Positions 23,340 to 34,579 of a stretch of 64,000 bases of DNA are shown piece after piece. This stretch comes from Elephas maximus indicus (taxonomy: Eukaryota; Chordata; Mammalia; Proboscidea; Elephantidae): the NCBI RefSeq assembly GCF_024166365.1, contig NC_064826.1:19740001-19804000 (forward strand), written 5' to 3'. Each line of letters opens with the position of its first letter. Within the stretch, counting starts at the first letter, position 1. A model generated the notes under the pieces. That model saw only the letters and a program-made list of their open reading frames with translations. It made no database searches and had not been told where the DNA came from. A program made the translations under genes and the position numbers.

Positions 23340-24035
23340 CTCTACAGGGCACTTAATAATGATAAAATAAATTCATCTAGACATAACAAACCTAAATGTG
23401 TATGTACCTAATAGCAAAGCTCCAAAAACATGAAGCAAAAGCTAATGGAACAAATAGAATTAATGTCACTGAATTGTACATACGGAAAATGTTGAAATGG
23501 TAAATGTTTTGTTATAGACATATTTACAATTAGAAAAAAGAAAACCAATGGAACTAAAGAGAAATAGACAAATTCATAATTATAGTTAGATTTCGGCTTT
23601 ACTTTCTCAGTAATTGATAGGTCAAATGGAAAAATTTAGTTACAATATAGAGGACATGAACAACACTATTAACTAATTGACATTTGTAGAGCACTCTGAA
23701 AGGTTGGCCGTTCAAACCCACCCAGTGGCCCTGGGGGAGAAAGACCTGGTGATCTGCTTGCATAAAGATTATAGCCAAGAAAATGCTATGGAGCAGTTCT
23801 ACTGTGTCACATGGGGTCACTAAGAGTCAGAATCAGCTTAATGGCACCCAACAACAACTCCCAATGACTTCAGAATGCTCATTCTTTTCAAGCTCACATG
23901 GTACATTCACCACAATAAACCATCTGTTGAGCCATAAAACAAGTTTCAATAAATATTGAAGAAAGAATGGAAATCATAGTGTATTCTCTGACCAGAAAGT
24001 CCTTAAATTAGAACTCAATAAAACCCATTACAGCA
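23340..24035 (+). mobile_element. Old L1 ORF2 endonuclease-region remnant, split by a SINE
   Basis: Shows 'gacataacaaacctaaatgtgtatg', 'acatgaagcaaaagctaatgg', 'acaaattcataattatagttag' and 'ggtacattcaccacaataaacc'. This is the L1 endonuclease region paralogous to 7240-7580. A SINE lies at 23692-23862. Confidence 0.72.
23692..23862 (+). mobile_element. AfroSINE, long form with RTE-like tail
   Basis: Sense copy from 'gaaaggttggccgttcaaaccc' to 'cagaatcagcttaatggcacccaacaacaac'. The end matches the RTE LINE 3' terminus rather than the 'gggtttggttt' ending of other copies. Confidence 0.82.
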
Positions 24036-24470
24036 ACTCCACTGTGACATGCTGGAGACCCTCAAAGTTTATGTTCAAATGTCAACATGACAGTAATTCT
24101 TTGGTATGATCAAATAAAGTTGTACTGCTCACACAGGTGCAGAAATCCCATGGTGTGTGTGGGGCCATGGCTCTCTCTGGGAGAAAGTCCAGAACATGAG
24201 AGAAAGTCCAGAACAGAGAAAAAGTACATAGCAAATATGCAATGTTTTAAGAGAAAGTCCTGCCAGCACAAAATCTGAAGGATGTTCCATCCAACAGGAA
24301 ATTTCAAAGAGGCAGCAAAATGACTCATGTGCTTGGGGGCTTGGAAGTGGGCAAGACTGAACTTTATCAGGATGCTGCAGGAGTTAACAAACACAGGTTT
24401 ACGTATGTCAACGAGATTTAGTGGGCTTCACAACCCCAAACGCATGAAACAACAAACTTATAAATAACTC
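24036..24470. other. Unassigned stretch within the L1 domain
   Basis: No repeat or exon recognised. It contains a short local repeat of 'agagaaagtcc(a)gaaca' near 24178-24215. Confidence 0.45.
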
Positions 24471-24711
24471 ATGGATCAAAGAAAAAATCACAAGAGAAGT
24501 GAGAAAATGTTTTGAACTGGATGATAATGGAAATACAATATATTAAAATTTCCAGGATGCAGCTAAACCATTGCTTCTCGGGAAACTGATACCTCACAGA
24601 AAATGAGAAAGATCTGAAATCAATGATCTAAGCTTCTACCTTAAGAAACTAAAAAGAGAAGAGCATAATAAGCACAGGAGGAAGTCAGCACAACTGAACT
24701 AATCCAAAAGC
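24471..24711 (+). mobile_element. Old L1 ORF2 remnant
   Basis: Matches the same ORF2 region as 8880-9060 ('gaaaaaatcacaagagaagtgagaaaatg', 'gatgcagctaaaccattgc'). It continues at 25540. Confidence 0.7.
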
Positions 24712-25528
24712 TAAGAAGTTTCCTGAATACAGCCAAACACTTTGAGAGACAGAATAGCAGGGGCAGGGGCCTGGGGACCATGGTTTCAGGGGACATCTAA
24801 GTCAACTGGCATAACAAAGTGTATTAAGAAAACTGACTGCATTCCACTTTGGTGAGTGGCATCTGGGGTCTTAAAAGCTAGCAAACAGCCACCTAAAATA
24901 CGTTAATTGGTCTTAACCCACGTGGAGCAAAGGAGAATGAAGAACACCAAAGACATAAGGAAAATGAGCCCAAGAAAAAGAAAGGGCCACATAAACCAGA
25001 AACTCCGTCAGCCTGAGACCAGAAGAGCTAGATGGTGCCTGACTACCATCAGATGACTGCTCTGACAGGGAACACAACAGAGAATACCTGATGGAGCAGG
25101 AGAAATGTGGGGTGCAGAACACAAATTCTATTAAAACTTAAGTCTCACTGAGACTGGAGGACCCCAGAAGTCATGGCCCCTGCGCTCTCAGTTAGCCCAA
25201 AACTATAACCATTCTCGAAGACAACTTTTCAGACAAAGATTAGGCTAGACTATAAGACATAAAATGATGCTGGCGAGGGGTGTGAGTCTTAGCTCAACTA
25301 GACACATGAGACGAAGTGGGGGCAGCTCCTGTCTGGAGGTGAGATGGGAAAGTGGAGGAGGACAGGAGCTGGTCGAATGGACACGGGAAATACAGGATGG
25401 AGAGGAGAAGTGTGCTGTTATACCACGGGGAGAGCAAATGGGGTCACATAACAATGTATGTATAAGTTTTTGTATGAGAAACTGACTTGAATTTTAAACT
25501 TTCACTTAAAGCACAATAAAAAAAAAAA
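24712..25528 (+). mobile_element. Younger lineage L1 3' UTR
   Basis: About 0.8 kb of L1 3' end: 'aagaagtttcctgaatacag', 'ggggtcttaaaagctagc', 'aaagaaagggccacataaacc', 'gacagctcctgtc'-like text, then 'ttttaaactttcacttaaagcac' and an A-run. It is colinear with the antisense copy beginning at 62342. Confidence 0.83.
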
Positions 25529-25539
25529 AAGCCAGAATA

Positions 25540-27110
25540 CATAAAAGGAAAGGATAAAAATAAGAGCAGAAATTAACAAACTAGAAAACAGATACATAAA
25601 GGAGAAAATTAAAGCAAAAGGTGCTTCTTTGAAAGGATCAACAAAATTGACCAATCCCTGCCTAGACTGATCAAGAAAGAGAACACAGATCTGCTGTATC
25701 AGAAGTGAAAAGGGTAACTACCACAGATCCTACAGAGACTTAAAGGATAATAAAATAATATTAAGAAGAATTTTCACCCACAAATTTAACAACCTAGGTG
25801 AAATAAGTTTATTGAAAAATGCAACTTACAATAATTGATAGCAAAATAATAAAAATGCAAATACTCATAACACATAGATCAGAAAAAGAACTTGTATCCA
25901 GGATATATAAAGAAATCTTAAAACTCAGTAATAAGAAAACAAACTGTCAATTTAAAAATGGGCAAAGCATTTAAAGAGAGCTTCACAAGACACACAATTA
26001 GCCAATAAGCACATGAAAATATACACAACATTGTTAGTCATTAGGAAAATGCAAACTGAAACCACAATAATTTACTTCTATATACCCATTAGAATGACTA
26101 CAATTTAAAAGACTGACAATGTTAAATGTTGGAGAAATGGGAAAAAATTGAACTCTTTTTCTTTTGGATGGGAATATAAAACGGTACAACCACTTTAGAA
26201 AACAGGCAATTCCTTATAAAGTTAAACATACATTTATCATACCACTTGTCAGTTCTATTCCTGTTTACCCATGATAAATAAAAATAAATGTCTACACAAA
26301 GGTTTGTACAAGAATGTCCATAGCAGCTTAATTCATAATAGCTGAAATCTAAAAACAGCTCAAATGTCAATTTAAAGGTGAATGGTACACAAATTGTGGC
26401 ATACCCACACTCAGCAATAAAAAGGAACTACATACTGATACCTACAACAACATGGATAAATCTACATACATGATGAACAAGAAGAACCATAGCACATGAG
26501 TCCATATAAATGCAAATCTAACCTGTAGTAACAGAAAGCAGATCAGGGGTAGCCTGGGACCAGGGTAAATAGTATTGCCTGCAATGGTGCCCAGGGGAAC
26601 TTTCAAGGCTGGTGAAGTTGATTGCTAGTGTGGTTACACGGTTATATATATTTGTCAAAATTCATTGCACTCTATGCTTGAAATGGGTGAATTTTATTGT
26701 ATGTAAATTATACCTTAATAAACTTGAGTATAAAAAAATCTACGCACAAAGAAAACTTCAGGACCAGATGATTTCACTGGTGATTTTTATCAAGGAAGAA
26801 ATAATACCAATCTTACATAAACTCTTTCAGAATATAGGGGAGGAACACTTTCCAGTTCATTTTACGAGGTCAGTAACACCTGGATACCAAAACCAAACAC
26901 ATTACAATAAAACTACAGGCTAATATCCCTTGGGAACACAGGTACATAAACATAGACAAAATCTGAATAAATTCGATGCAGCAATATATAAAAATTATAA
27001 TACATTATGACCGAGTGGGTTTATCTCAGAAACGGAAGATTGGCTTAACGTTAAAAAAAAAAAAAAATCAGTTGACGTAATTCAATACATTTGCTGAAGA
27101 GAAAAATGAC
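25540..27110 (+). mobile_element. Old L1 ORF2 split by another old L1 3' end
   Basis: 25540-25790 and 26740-27110 are ORF2-like ('gaaaggatcaacaaaattgacc' and 'acttcaggaccagatgatttcactggtg', 'gaccgagtgggtttatctcag'). Between them 25790-26735 reads as a complete old L1 3' region ('aaaatgggcaaagcatttaaag' to 'ttattgtatgtaaattatacc'). Confidence 0.72.
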
Positions 27111-27505
27111 GCACAAGGCAGACACTTCTGCAGGCATTCTGAGAACACCTTTTAAATAAGTCTCCCTCCAGCTAAATCTAATTCAAGATGCGCTAATGTT
27201 ACGTCAGGGGTTCGATCGCCAGCTCTTTTCTGAAACAGCTTTGTATCATCAGCATCTAAGCCCATATCTACTTCATTGCACCTGAGCACCGGAACAGGCT
27301 CTCAGGGGGCGGGCGGCATCATCCTTGCCTCCTGACTAGTTCGTTCAAAAACTCCTGGTAGAAAAGTGTTTTCATTTCTGTGGTAACCACACCGGCTTCT
27401 GGGATTCAGTTGTTTTATTTTCTGTGAGCAACATCCCGGTGTTTGCCCCAGACAAGGAGAATTCCCCTCTGGGTGTTCCTCTCCTCCAAAATCTTAAGAA
27501 GCTGC
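27111..27505. other. Unassigned intergenic stretch
   Basis: No repeat recognised. Composition is near genome average with a GC-rich patch around 27300. Confidence 0.45.
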
Positions 27506-27968
27506 TTAACCCTTTCGTGACCCAATTATTTTCTGCTTTAAATTTTTTGTTGACACCCTGTGTTTTCATTAATGCAAGCATGCTGAATCATTGTGTCTGA
27601 CTTTTTGGTAGGTAGTATGGATTATTTTTTGTTGCCCCCTCCTGTAAGCTTACCCTGAGTGTTCAGTGGTACGTATGAAGTACCATTAATTATATCCCAG
27701 GGTCCCCATCGGGGTCTATTGGTACATATGTGTACCAAATAAAATTTTTCAAACTTTCTGTTTTTCCTACCAAAAATTCAGACACCTCATACAATACCCT
27801 ATAAAAACAGTCATTTGCAGCACACGCCCATTTGTTTGGTTTCAAACTGTCATAAAGGCCCCTGCCTTGTGGCAGTACCACCCTCAGCGTTACAGCAGCT
27901 TCCCTACAAACCCCAAAGGCTGAAAAAGGTCATGGTTGCCATGTGTACAGCCGGGCATGAAGGGTTAA
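27506..27968. mobile_element. piggyBac-like non-autonomous element with TTAA flanks
   Basis: TTAA at 27506-27509 and 27965-27968 bracket a 455-bp body that begins CCCTTTCGTGACCC and ends GGGCATGAAGGG. The ends are imperfect inverted repeats starting CCCTT. TTAA target duplication with CCC/GGG-starting termini is the mark of piggyBac transposons. The body shows no transposase similarity that I recognise, so it looks like a MITE or deletion derivative. The family was not recognised. Confidence 0.6.
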
Positions 27969-28581
27969 AAGTGCTGCTTCACCTCACACCAGAGAAGTCC
28001 AAAGACAGCTCTTCACCACAGCCAGATTCTGCATTGAACAGTCGCCCTGAATCCCGGAAGCCATTCTCACCAATCTCTAAGCAGCAGAACTCGGCTCCCC
28101 TGCCTCCAAACCTGTTCACTTACCTAGGTCCTCAAAGGCGAAGGGAATCTGTTTCCCTGCACATCCTAAGAAGCTTCATCAGAGCTGCTAACGCCAGGAA
28201 GGCCACGATAGCAGGATTTCCTTCAACCAGAGAACTCAGCCCCACAACTCAAGCCATAACTTGGCCAAAGGAGGCCAGAGAGGGGCTTTTAAGAGGCTGC
28301 TCTCATGGTGATCAATGGGAAACGTTTGCAAGAGCTTGGAGGTGGGCCTGAATGCCCTGCTAGCCAAAGCAGGTGAGAAAAGGCTCCAGTGATTGCTTGT
28401 AACTAACTCAGGAGGAGTCAGCTTAAACCAAGAAGTCACCCAAGGTGGATGTCCAAGAGACTGTGGCTTTTCAACTGCTCATCCCAACTCTGTTCTTGGC
28501 AGCAGACTGGCTCCCATGTCTTCTGTTTTTGCAGCAGCCCCTGAGGCATATACTGACTTCCTCATCTCCTGCTGCTGCCAA
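27969..28581. other. Unassigned intergenic stretch
   Basis: The longest frame in the window (178 codons, 27815-28351 +) starts inside the piggyBac-like element and runs through this stretch. It has low-complexity Ser/Pro/Arg content and no recognised domain or gene context. Confidence 0.5.
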
Positions 28582-28840
28582 TTTGTTGTTGTTGTTTGCG
28601 GCCATCCAGCTAGCCCCTGACTTATGGCAGCCCCACGCACAACAGAGCAAAACACTGCCCAGTCCTGTGCCATTCCCATGATCCGTTGCGGATAGGGATC
28701 ATTGTGATCCATAGGGTTTCCACTGATTTTCGTAAGTAGATTGCCAGGCCTTTCTTCCTACTCTTTCTTAGTCTGGAAGCTCTGCTGAAACCTGTTCAGC
28801 ATCATAACAACACACAAGCCTCCACTGATAAACGGGTACC
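28582..28840 (-). mobile_element. tRNA-Gly-type SINE with RTE-derived tail, 5' truncated
   Basis: Antisense copy starting with (GTT)n. On the sense strand its end reads 'gcacaggactgggcagtgttttgctctgttgtg', like the RTE 3' end, and its body 'gctgaacaggtttcag...aaaggcctggcaatctac' matches the complete copy at 43371. Confidence 0.75.
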
Positions 28841-28847
28841 AATAGTA

Positions 28848-28982
28848 GGGTGGCCACATAATTTATCTTCCAAACTCGGGCACTTCTGAGAGTGAAAAGT
28901 GGGTGCTATTGATTGTTATACTTCAACGACAGGTATAAACCAGGGTTGTCCCAGGAAAATCAGAACCTATGGTTCACGCTAT
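28848..28982. mobile_element. Short DNA transposon fossil
   Basis: About 135 bp with imperfect inverted termini AGGGTGGCCACATA and TATGGTTCACGCT. It holds 'gcacttctgagagtgaaaag' and 'aaaccagggttgtcccaggaaaatcag', a familiar pan-mammalian MER sequence that I cannot name with certainty. Confidence 0.55.
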
Positions 28983-29359
28983 CACTTAGCCCTTCATCCC
29001 AGAGAGTTCTGTCTCTCAAACCTAATTAGAGAGTCACAGACACTTCACCACTGCCTTTCCTTGCCATTTCCGCAAAAATGCAGACAGGCTTCTTATGTTA
29101 AAACTCCTATTTCTAGTCATTACAGGTAAATTGATAGCGATAACTGAAATAACCAGTCAGGGAAATTAAAAAAAATAGAATGTTCCTAGCATGTGGTCCC
29201 TGGTTCTGAGTAGGCAAAATCCAGTTAAGACGGCAACTAAAAGCCTCATGGGCTTTAGTTTAAGATTTTATTTCTCTTTCTTATATAAAAGGTCACATCG
29301 TTGTAGACATCGTATGTGTATTGTAGAAACACGCTTATTGGGCATTTTATATATCTTTG
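28983..29359. other. Unassigned intergenic stretch
   Basis: Nothing recognised apart from AT-rich sequence. Confidence 0.45.
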
Positions 29360-29508
29360 GAGAAATTTGAATACGAATTTGAGAAAATTGAATATGGACT
29401 GAGAAATAGTTTGGATTTGTGAAATTTGAATCGAAATTTGAATATGCATTTGAAAAATTTGAATATGGATTGAGAAATAGTTAATTTAATACTCAATCCA
29501 TATTCAAA
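29360..29508. repeat. AT-rich GAAATTTGAATAT repeat with perfect 17-bp hairpin
   Basis: The unit 'ttgaatatgga(c/t)tgagaaatagtt' occurs twice (about 29388-29411 and 29459-29482), with further 'aatttgaat' units between. TTTGAATATGGATTGAG (29458-29474) and its exact complement at 29492-29508 flank a 17-nt loop. Confidence 0.85.
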
Positions 29509-29514
29509 TCTACC

Positions 29515-30260
29515 CCCTTGTTTCAAAAATGTTCTTTACAGCTGGTTTGCCCAAATCAACATCCAATCTAGGACCATACATTATGTCTTGCTTTTACGTC
29601 CCTTAAGTCTCTTTGAAGCTAGCATAGTCCCTTTCCTATGACGCTACTTGGTGAAGAGGCCAGGCCAGTCATCCTGCCAAATATCCTATCCTCTGGATTA
29701 GTCTAGTTGCTTCCTCATAGTATTGTCCAGCTCGTTCCTCCGTGTTCTGTTCTCAGATAAAATAAAAGTTGTATCTCAATGGTACATTCTAGTTAAATGT
29801 ATTTTGCTAAACCAGCCTGCTCCAACTCATGGCAATTCCATGTGTGTCAGAGCAGAACTCTGCTCCGCAGAATTTTCAATTGTTGATTTTTCAGAAGTAG
29901 ATAGCCAGGACTTTCTCCCAAGGCATCTCTGGGTAGACTCAAACTTCCAACCTTTTGGTTAGCAGCCGAGCTCATTAGCTGTTTGTACCACTCAGGGACC
30001 TCCATATTTGACTAGAACATAGGTTATATGGCACACTCCACATTGAATCACGTTGGAGGATACATATCTGGCTGACTGTCCATTAATAACAGGAAGAAGG
30101 ACTCCTGCATCTGAAGTTCATGACAGCTTGACATCTTCATTGTACCATTTTGTTTTCCTCCTTGCCACTAGAAAGCTATCCAGCTTCCCGACAGCCATTC
30201 ACCTAATGGTTTTTAAAAACCAGTTGAAACTCCTTGCCTGAATCAGTGATTTAATTAGGG
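29515..30260 (-). mobile_element. Old LINE fossil (probably L1M), split by a SINE
   Basis: The text 'acatccaatctaggaccatac...gtctctttgaagctagc' and 'aggccagtcatcctgcc...ctctggattagtctag' resembles a common antisense LINE 3' region in mammals. It seems to resume after the SINE at 29808-30003. Tentative. Confidence 0.4.
29808..30003 (-). mobile_element. AfroSINE-related, long variant
   Basis: Antisense copy of the variant at 14346: 'ccaactcatggcaattcc', 'gttgatttttcagaagtagatagcc', 'ccaaccttttggttagcagcc', 'accactcagggac'. Confidence 0.75.
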
Positions 30261-30680
30261 TTTCCAAAATATTTTTTTTTCTTATTGTATAATTTCTTTT
30301 ACATTTACTTTCTGGCATTCTTCTGTCAGAGCTTTTCTTTATCAACTTGGACAATTTGCTGACCCTGAATTACAAAATACAGTGCCTATTAGAAAAGGAG
30401 GATAGATGATTAATTCCATTCATTTAATTACAAATTTTCAGATTTTTTTTCCCCCCTGAGAGTAGGTTTCACCAACTCCATCTTCCTTCCCGTTGCTTTC
30501 TGTGGATCTTGCTTGTAGCCTGAAATGTATTCAAAGCCTCGGTTCAGCCCAGCATTGATCCATTTTTGGCATCTCCTCATAGCTAACTTAGCTCCTAAAC
30601 TTTTCCTAGAACTCATAGCAGCCCATTGGGACAAAGCTCTCCCCAGAACACCTGGGAGCCACTGGGGCTCCAGAACACCT
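30261..30680. other. Unassigned intergenic stretch
   Basis: No gene or repeat recognised. Confidence 0.45.
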
Positions 30681-30858
30681 ATAAAACCAAACCCAGTGCT
30701 ATCGAGTCAATTCCAACTCATAGAAATCCTACAGGACAGAGTAGAACCCCCCCCCCCCCAACACACACACAGTTTCCAAGGAGCACCTGGCGGATTCGAA
30801 CTGCCAACCCTTTGGTTAGAGCCGTAGCACTTAACCACTACGCCACTAGGGTTTCCAG
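30681..30858 (-). mobile_element. AfroSINE with C-run/AC expansion
   Basis: Antisense copy ('aaaccaaacccagtgctatcgag' to 'actacgccactagggtttcc'). The usual 'aactgccccatagggtttcc' is replaced by C13 plus (AC)n at 30747-30771. Confidence 0.88.
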
Positions 30859-32085
30859 AACACCTGTGAACACCTATACAACTACCTAAATCATTAGTTG
30901 AGGCCTTAGGCCCTACAGAAATTGTCCAAGCATCCACTCCAACAAGACTAACTCAACCAAATGGAGGCTGGTCTCCTTCTTCCATTCCAGCTGTGCCTAA
31001 GCCTTTGTCAGGATGAGTCTTCACCAGACTCATCCAGTTCTAAACATGTTCTCTGTAAGTGTTTTCCTTAACCCCTAACCTTTGAAAATAATTACTAAGG
31101 GCATAAACATATAGGCAAAGAACCATGGTATGGGAAGATGAGAATTGTATCATGAGTGGAAGCCAGATATCTGAGAAAAGGAAAAGCCTAAGGAAAGACT
31201 TTGCATAGCAGTGCTAATTATGGGTTCACAGCCCTTTTCTTCCACAGGGAAGAGTTGGGACAGAAGCAAGGTGGGCTTGAGCCTGCAGTGGCTGTAGTAG
31301 ACTCATGGTACTTTGTCCTCAGCCCATGCTAAATGGAGGGTGCAAACAAAGGGGAACATGACATTGCTGGAAGTCCTAGTGAGAGCTGGGAGAACAAGCA
31401 CTTCTGCAGGCCCTGGTGTGTATAAACTGACTGATGTATAAACCAGAACCCGATGCATTCATATGCAAAGAGAACGCTGTTTGCCAAATAGACCAGATGT
31501 TCTTGTTGACTGGTCAGCGCATTCTCTCCTGGTGGAAAATCTACGTGGAAAGCCAAATTATAATCAAGAGATTGTTTGTGAGCATGAAATCAGAGCACAG
31601 GGAGTGAATTGGATGAGCTCGGTGACATCCATAGGGATATAGTGCGGACGGCATATTTGTGTCGAATGGTCAAAAAACAACTCTTTCCCTTGTCAGGGCT
31701 GGATGCAAAAATGACAAATGTTTGTTCTTTGGCTCCACTTTTCAGCACTCCCTGCAGACCACCCCCCTTCTGCTCACATAATCTTTCTTCAGCTGTTATG
31801 GCCATTGATTAGGTTACAGCTTTCTTTCACATTCCGTCATGCCTTGATTAGATTTCCAGGCGCAACTACATCCTGTTTCTCAGGATGACATTTGCAGACA
31901 TTTATTCACGTCCATTGTGTGTGGATTTCACTAGTTTAACAATCAAAGGCTGATGTTAGATATCACTTTGAGAGAGAGTTCATCGTGCTCTATGTACTGA
32001 CACACTGGACAGCTGAAAAAAATGATGAAAATGACCAGTTATAAAACTTCTCATGTTTTGGTCTCCCGAGTGCCTTCATTAGGAC
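30859..32085. other. Unassigned intergenic stretch
   Basis: About 1.2 kb with no recognised repeat or exon. This is one of the longer non-repetitive stretches upstream of CEP41 and so a candidate place for conserved regulatory sequence. Confidence 0.5.
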
Positions 32086-32089
32086 TGTC

Positions 32090-32215
32090 AGAGAATTTCA
32101 TTCATTTGACAAATATTTATCAAGTTTCTGCCATATGCCAGGCAACATATCAGGCACTAGGAATTCAAAGAATGAGATATGGTGTCCCTGCCTTCAAGGA
32201 GCTGAGAGTCTCCAC
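32090..32215 (+). mobile_element. L2 3' end
   Basis: Matches the L2 3' region: 'ttcatttgacaaatatttatcaag', 'tgccatatgccaggcaac', 'aggcactaggaattcaaag', 'tgtccctgccttcaaggagctga'. Confidence 0.75.
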
Positions 32216-32243
32216 TTCCATTTCCTTCCTATCTTTTGCACTA

Positions 32244-32560
32244 TTTTTTTTTAATTGTACTTTAGATGAAGGTTTACAGAACAAACTAGCTTCTCATTAA
32301 ACAATTGGTACACATATTGTTTTGTGACATTGGTTACCAACTCCATGACATGTCAAAACTCTCCCCTTCTCGACCTTGGGTTCCCTATTAAACCAGCTTT
32401 TTTGTCCCCTCCTGCCTTCTAGTCCTTGCCCCTGGGCTGGTGTTCCCCTTTAGTCTTGTGTTGTTTTATGGGCCCATCTAATCTTTGGCTGAAGGGCGAA
32501 CCTTGCTCCTTTGCTGTCACTCAATTTAATTGTACATATGTTATAAACCCCATGATACAT
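32244..32560 (-). mobile_element. L1 3' end, antisense
   Basis: T-run then 'aattgtactttagatgaaggtttacag', 'aactagcttctcattaaac', 'ccttctagtccttgcccctggg', 'tctaatctttggctgaaggg'. Colinear with the copy at 51930-52659. Confidence 0.75.
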
Positions 32561-32572
32561 GTTACTATTCGT

Positions 32573-32758
32573 TACCTTGTTGTTGTTGTTGTTGTTAGGT
32601 GCCTTCAGGCCGATTTTCGTCTCATGGAGACCTCATGTGACACAGGAGAACTGCCCCCAGTGGGGTCTTTCTCCAGCGGAGCTGCTGGGTGACTTCTTAA
32701 CTGTCGAACTTTTGGTTAACAGTCAAGCACTTAACCATTGCGCTACCAGGGCTCCTTA
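32573..32758 (-). mobile_element. AfroSINE, long form with RTE-like tail
   Basis: Antisense copy beginning (GTT)n AGGTGCC, the complement of the RTE-like tail, and ending 'accattgcgctaccagggctcc'. Confidence 0.82.
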
Positions 32759-32769
32759 GGTAGTCGATT

Positions 32770-33780
32770 ATCTTTTAAAGAGAATAAAAATAAAGGGAGA
32801 AATGTCTTTTACATTTACTCTCATTTTTACCATTTCTGGTGCTCTTCATTTCTTTGGCTAGTTCTACATTTCCCCTGGAGCTCGTTCTGCTTAAGGGCTT
32901 CCTGTAACATTTCTTGTAATACAGGTCTGTTGACAATGAATTCCTTTAGTTTTTGTTTGTCTGAAAAAGTCTATTTCGTCTATGTTTTTAGAGGACACTT
33001 AAACTGGATATAGAATTCTAGGCTGACTTTTTTTCTGTCTTTCAGCACTTGAAAAATATCCCTCCATTGTCTTCTGTCTTGTATAGCTATTATGAGGTTT
33101 GACATAATCTTATCTTCATTATTCTGTATGTAATGTTTCTTCTTTCCCTGGCTGCCTTTGAGATTTTATCTTTGGTATTCAGCAGTTTGACTGTGATGAG
33201 TCTAGGTATTTTTTATTTTTAATTTGCTTTGGTTTACTGTGGTTGTATTTACCCACTTTGGGCGTCTTGGATCCGCAGCTTGTTGTCTTTCATTAATTTT
33301 GTAAAATTCTTGACCAGTATGTCTTTATATATTTCTTCTGCCCATTCTCTATCTTCTTCTTGATAGCATCACATAGTTTTTCAGTGCTCTGTTCCGTTCT
33401 CTGTGTTTTATTTTGGATAATTTCTATTGCACTAACATCAAATTTGTGGATTCTTTCATCAGCAGTGCCCAGTCAGCTCATGAATCTATTGCAGGAATTC
33501 TTCATCTCTAATATTGCTTTTTACTTCTCACATTGCCTTTTTAAAACAGTTTTATTTGCTGAAATTCCCCCATATATCCTTGCATGTGTTCTGCCTTTTC
33601 CACTAGATCTTTTTATATGTTAACCATAGTTATTTAAAAGTCTCTACCTGATAAATCCCCATTGCTCAGATCTGGTTCTGTTGATTAGTTTATCCCTTGA
33701 CAATAAGTTTCTTTCTTCTTTCTTTTGTTGTTATAATTTTTATGGATATTATGTATAGATACTACTAGAGACTGAGATAA
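32770..33780 (-). mobile_element. Old L1-type 5'/ORF1-region fragment, antisense
   Basis: The sequence 'ggatatagaattctaggctgac...tctttcagcacttgaaaaat', 'gactgtgatgagtctaggt', 'gcgtcttggatccgcagc' is a widespread mammalian LINE fragment usually found antisense. Subfamily uncertain. Confidence 0.5.
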
Positions 33781-34579
33781 ATCATATTTATACCTAGAAA
33801 TGGGCACAGCTCTTATTCAGTTAGGCTGTTACTGTGGGAACTGAGTCAGTCTAGTTAGTAGTTGAGAGGGTTTGAGTTTTGTTGTTGCTATTAATATCCT
33901 CAGTGCATCAGAGTCTTCAAATTCTTCCCCCAATAGTATGCCTAGTGTGAGGAATGGATTGCCAGGGGGGGTTCTCAATATTCCTGCTCTACCATCAGGT
34001 TTCTGCAGTGCCTGCATACCTGCACCACTGAGCAAGGCTTTTCTCCAGTCTTACCACCCCCCCAGCAACAGATTTTTGTGCTTGCTACTTGCTGCTAGGC
34101 TGTACTGGGCACAGGGTGTGGTTCTTGGTTCTCCTAGTCCAGCCTTAATCTTAGGCAGGGTTTGTGTACCTGGGCCTCGAGACGGAAACTTCTCAGCATT
34201 CCTACTCTCCTCGCCTCTTTCAGTGTTATCCACACTCTGCCTTGTGTGTTTGGTGGGCATTGGTCAGGAGAGAGTTACCTGCCTCTCTCCTAGTGGTAGT
34301 GTACTTCTGTTTATAATGGTGTAGGTTCTTGGGCCCAAGAGGTTTTCATATCCTCCCTCCCCTAGGAGCAAACAACTTTTGCTTCTACCCTTTCCCTTGA
34401 AACAGTGGGTTTTTGCCAGGTCCCTGGGTGGAGGAAGGATATTTTTCTACCCTCCCCCAGATGCTGACAGATTTTGCTTCTACCCCTTCCCCAGTGACCC
34501 TGGGGGCAAGAGGTTTGCTGCTTCTCCCCTATCGATTTGGGAGAAGGTGGACAATTACACAATACTGGGAATCATGGCC
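33781..34579 (-). mobile_element. Possible old L1 5' UTR, antisense
   Basis: Follows directly from the LINE fragment above. It has C/T-rich internal repetition ('ttttgcttctaccc' near 34376 and 34464; 'gttcttggttctc'). The 150-codon frame at 33872-34324 has no recognised domain. The assignment rests on position and composition. Confidence 0.35.

Noticed and set aside
27815-28351. 178-codon open frame, the longest in the window
   Set aside because: It begins inside the piggyBac-like element, has biased Ser/Pro/Arg content and no recognised domain, and lacks splice or promoter context. The length is compatible with chance in this composition.
33872-34324. 150-codon plus-strand frame
   Set aside because: Lies in probable LINE-derived C/T-rich sequence; Leu/Ser/Pro-rich with no recognised domain.
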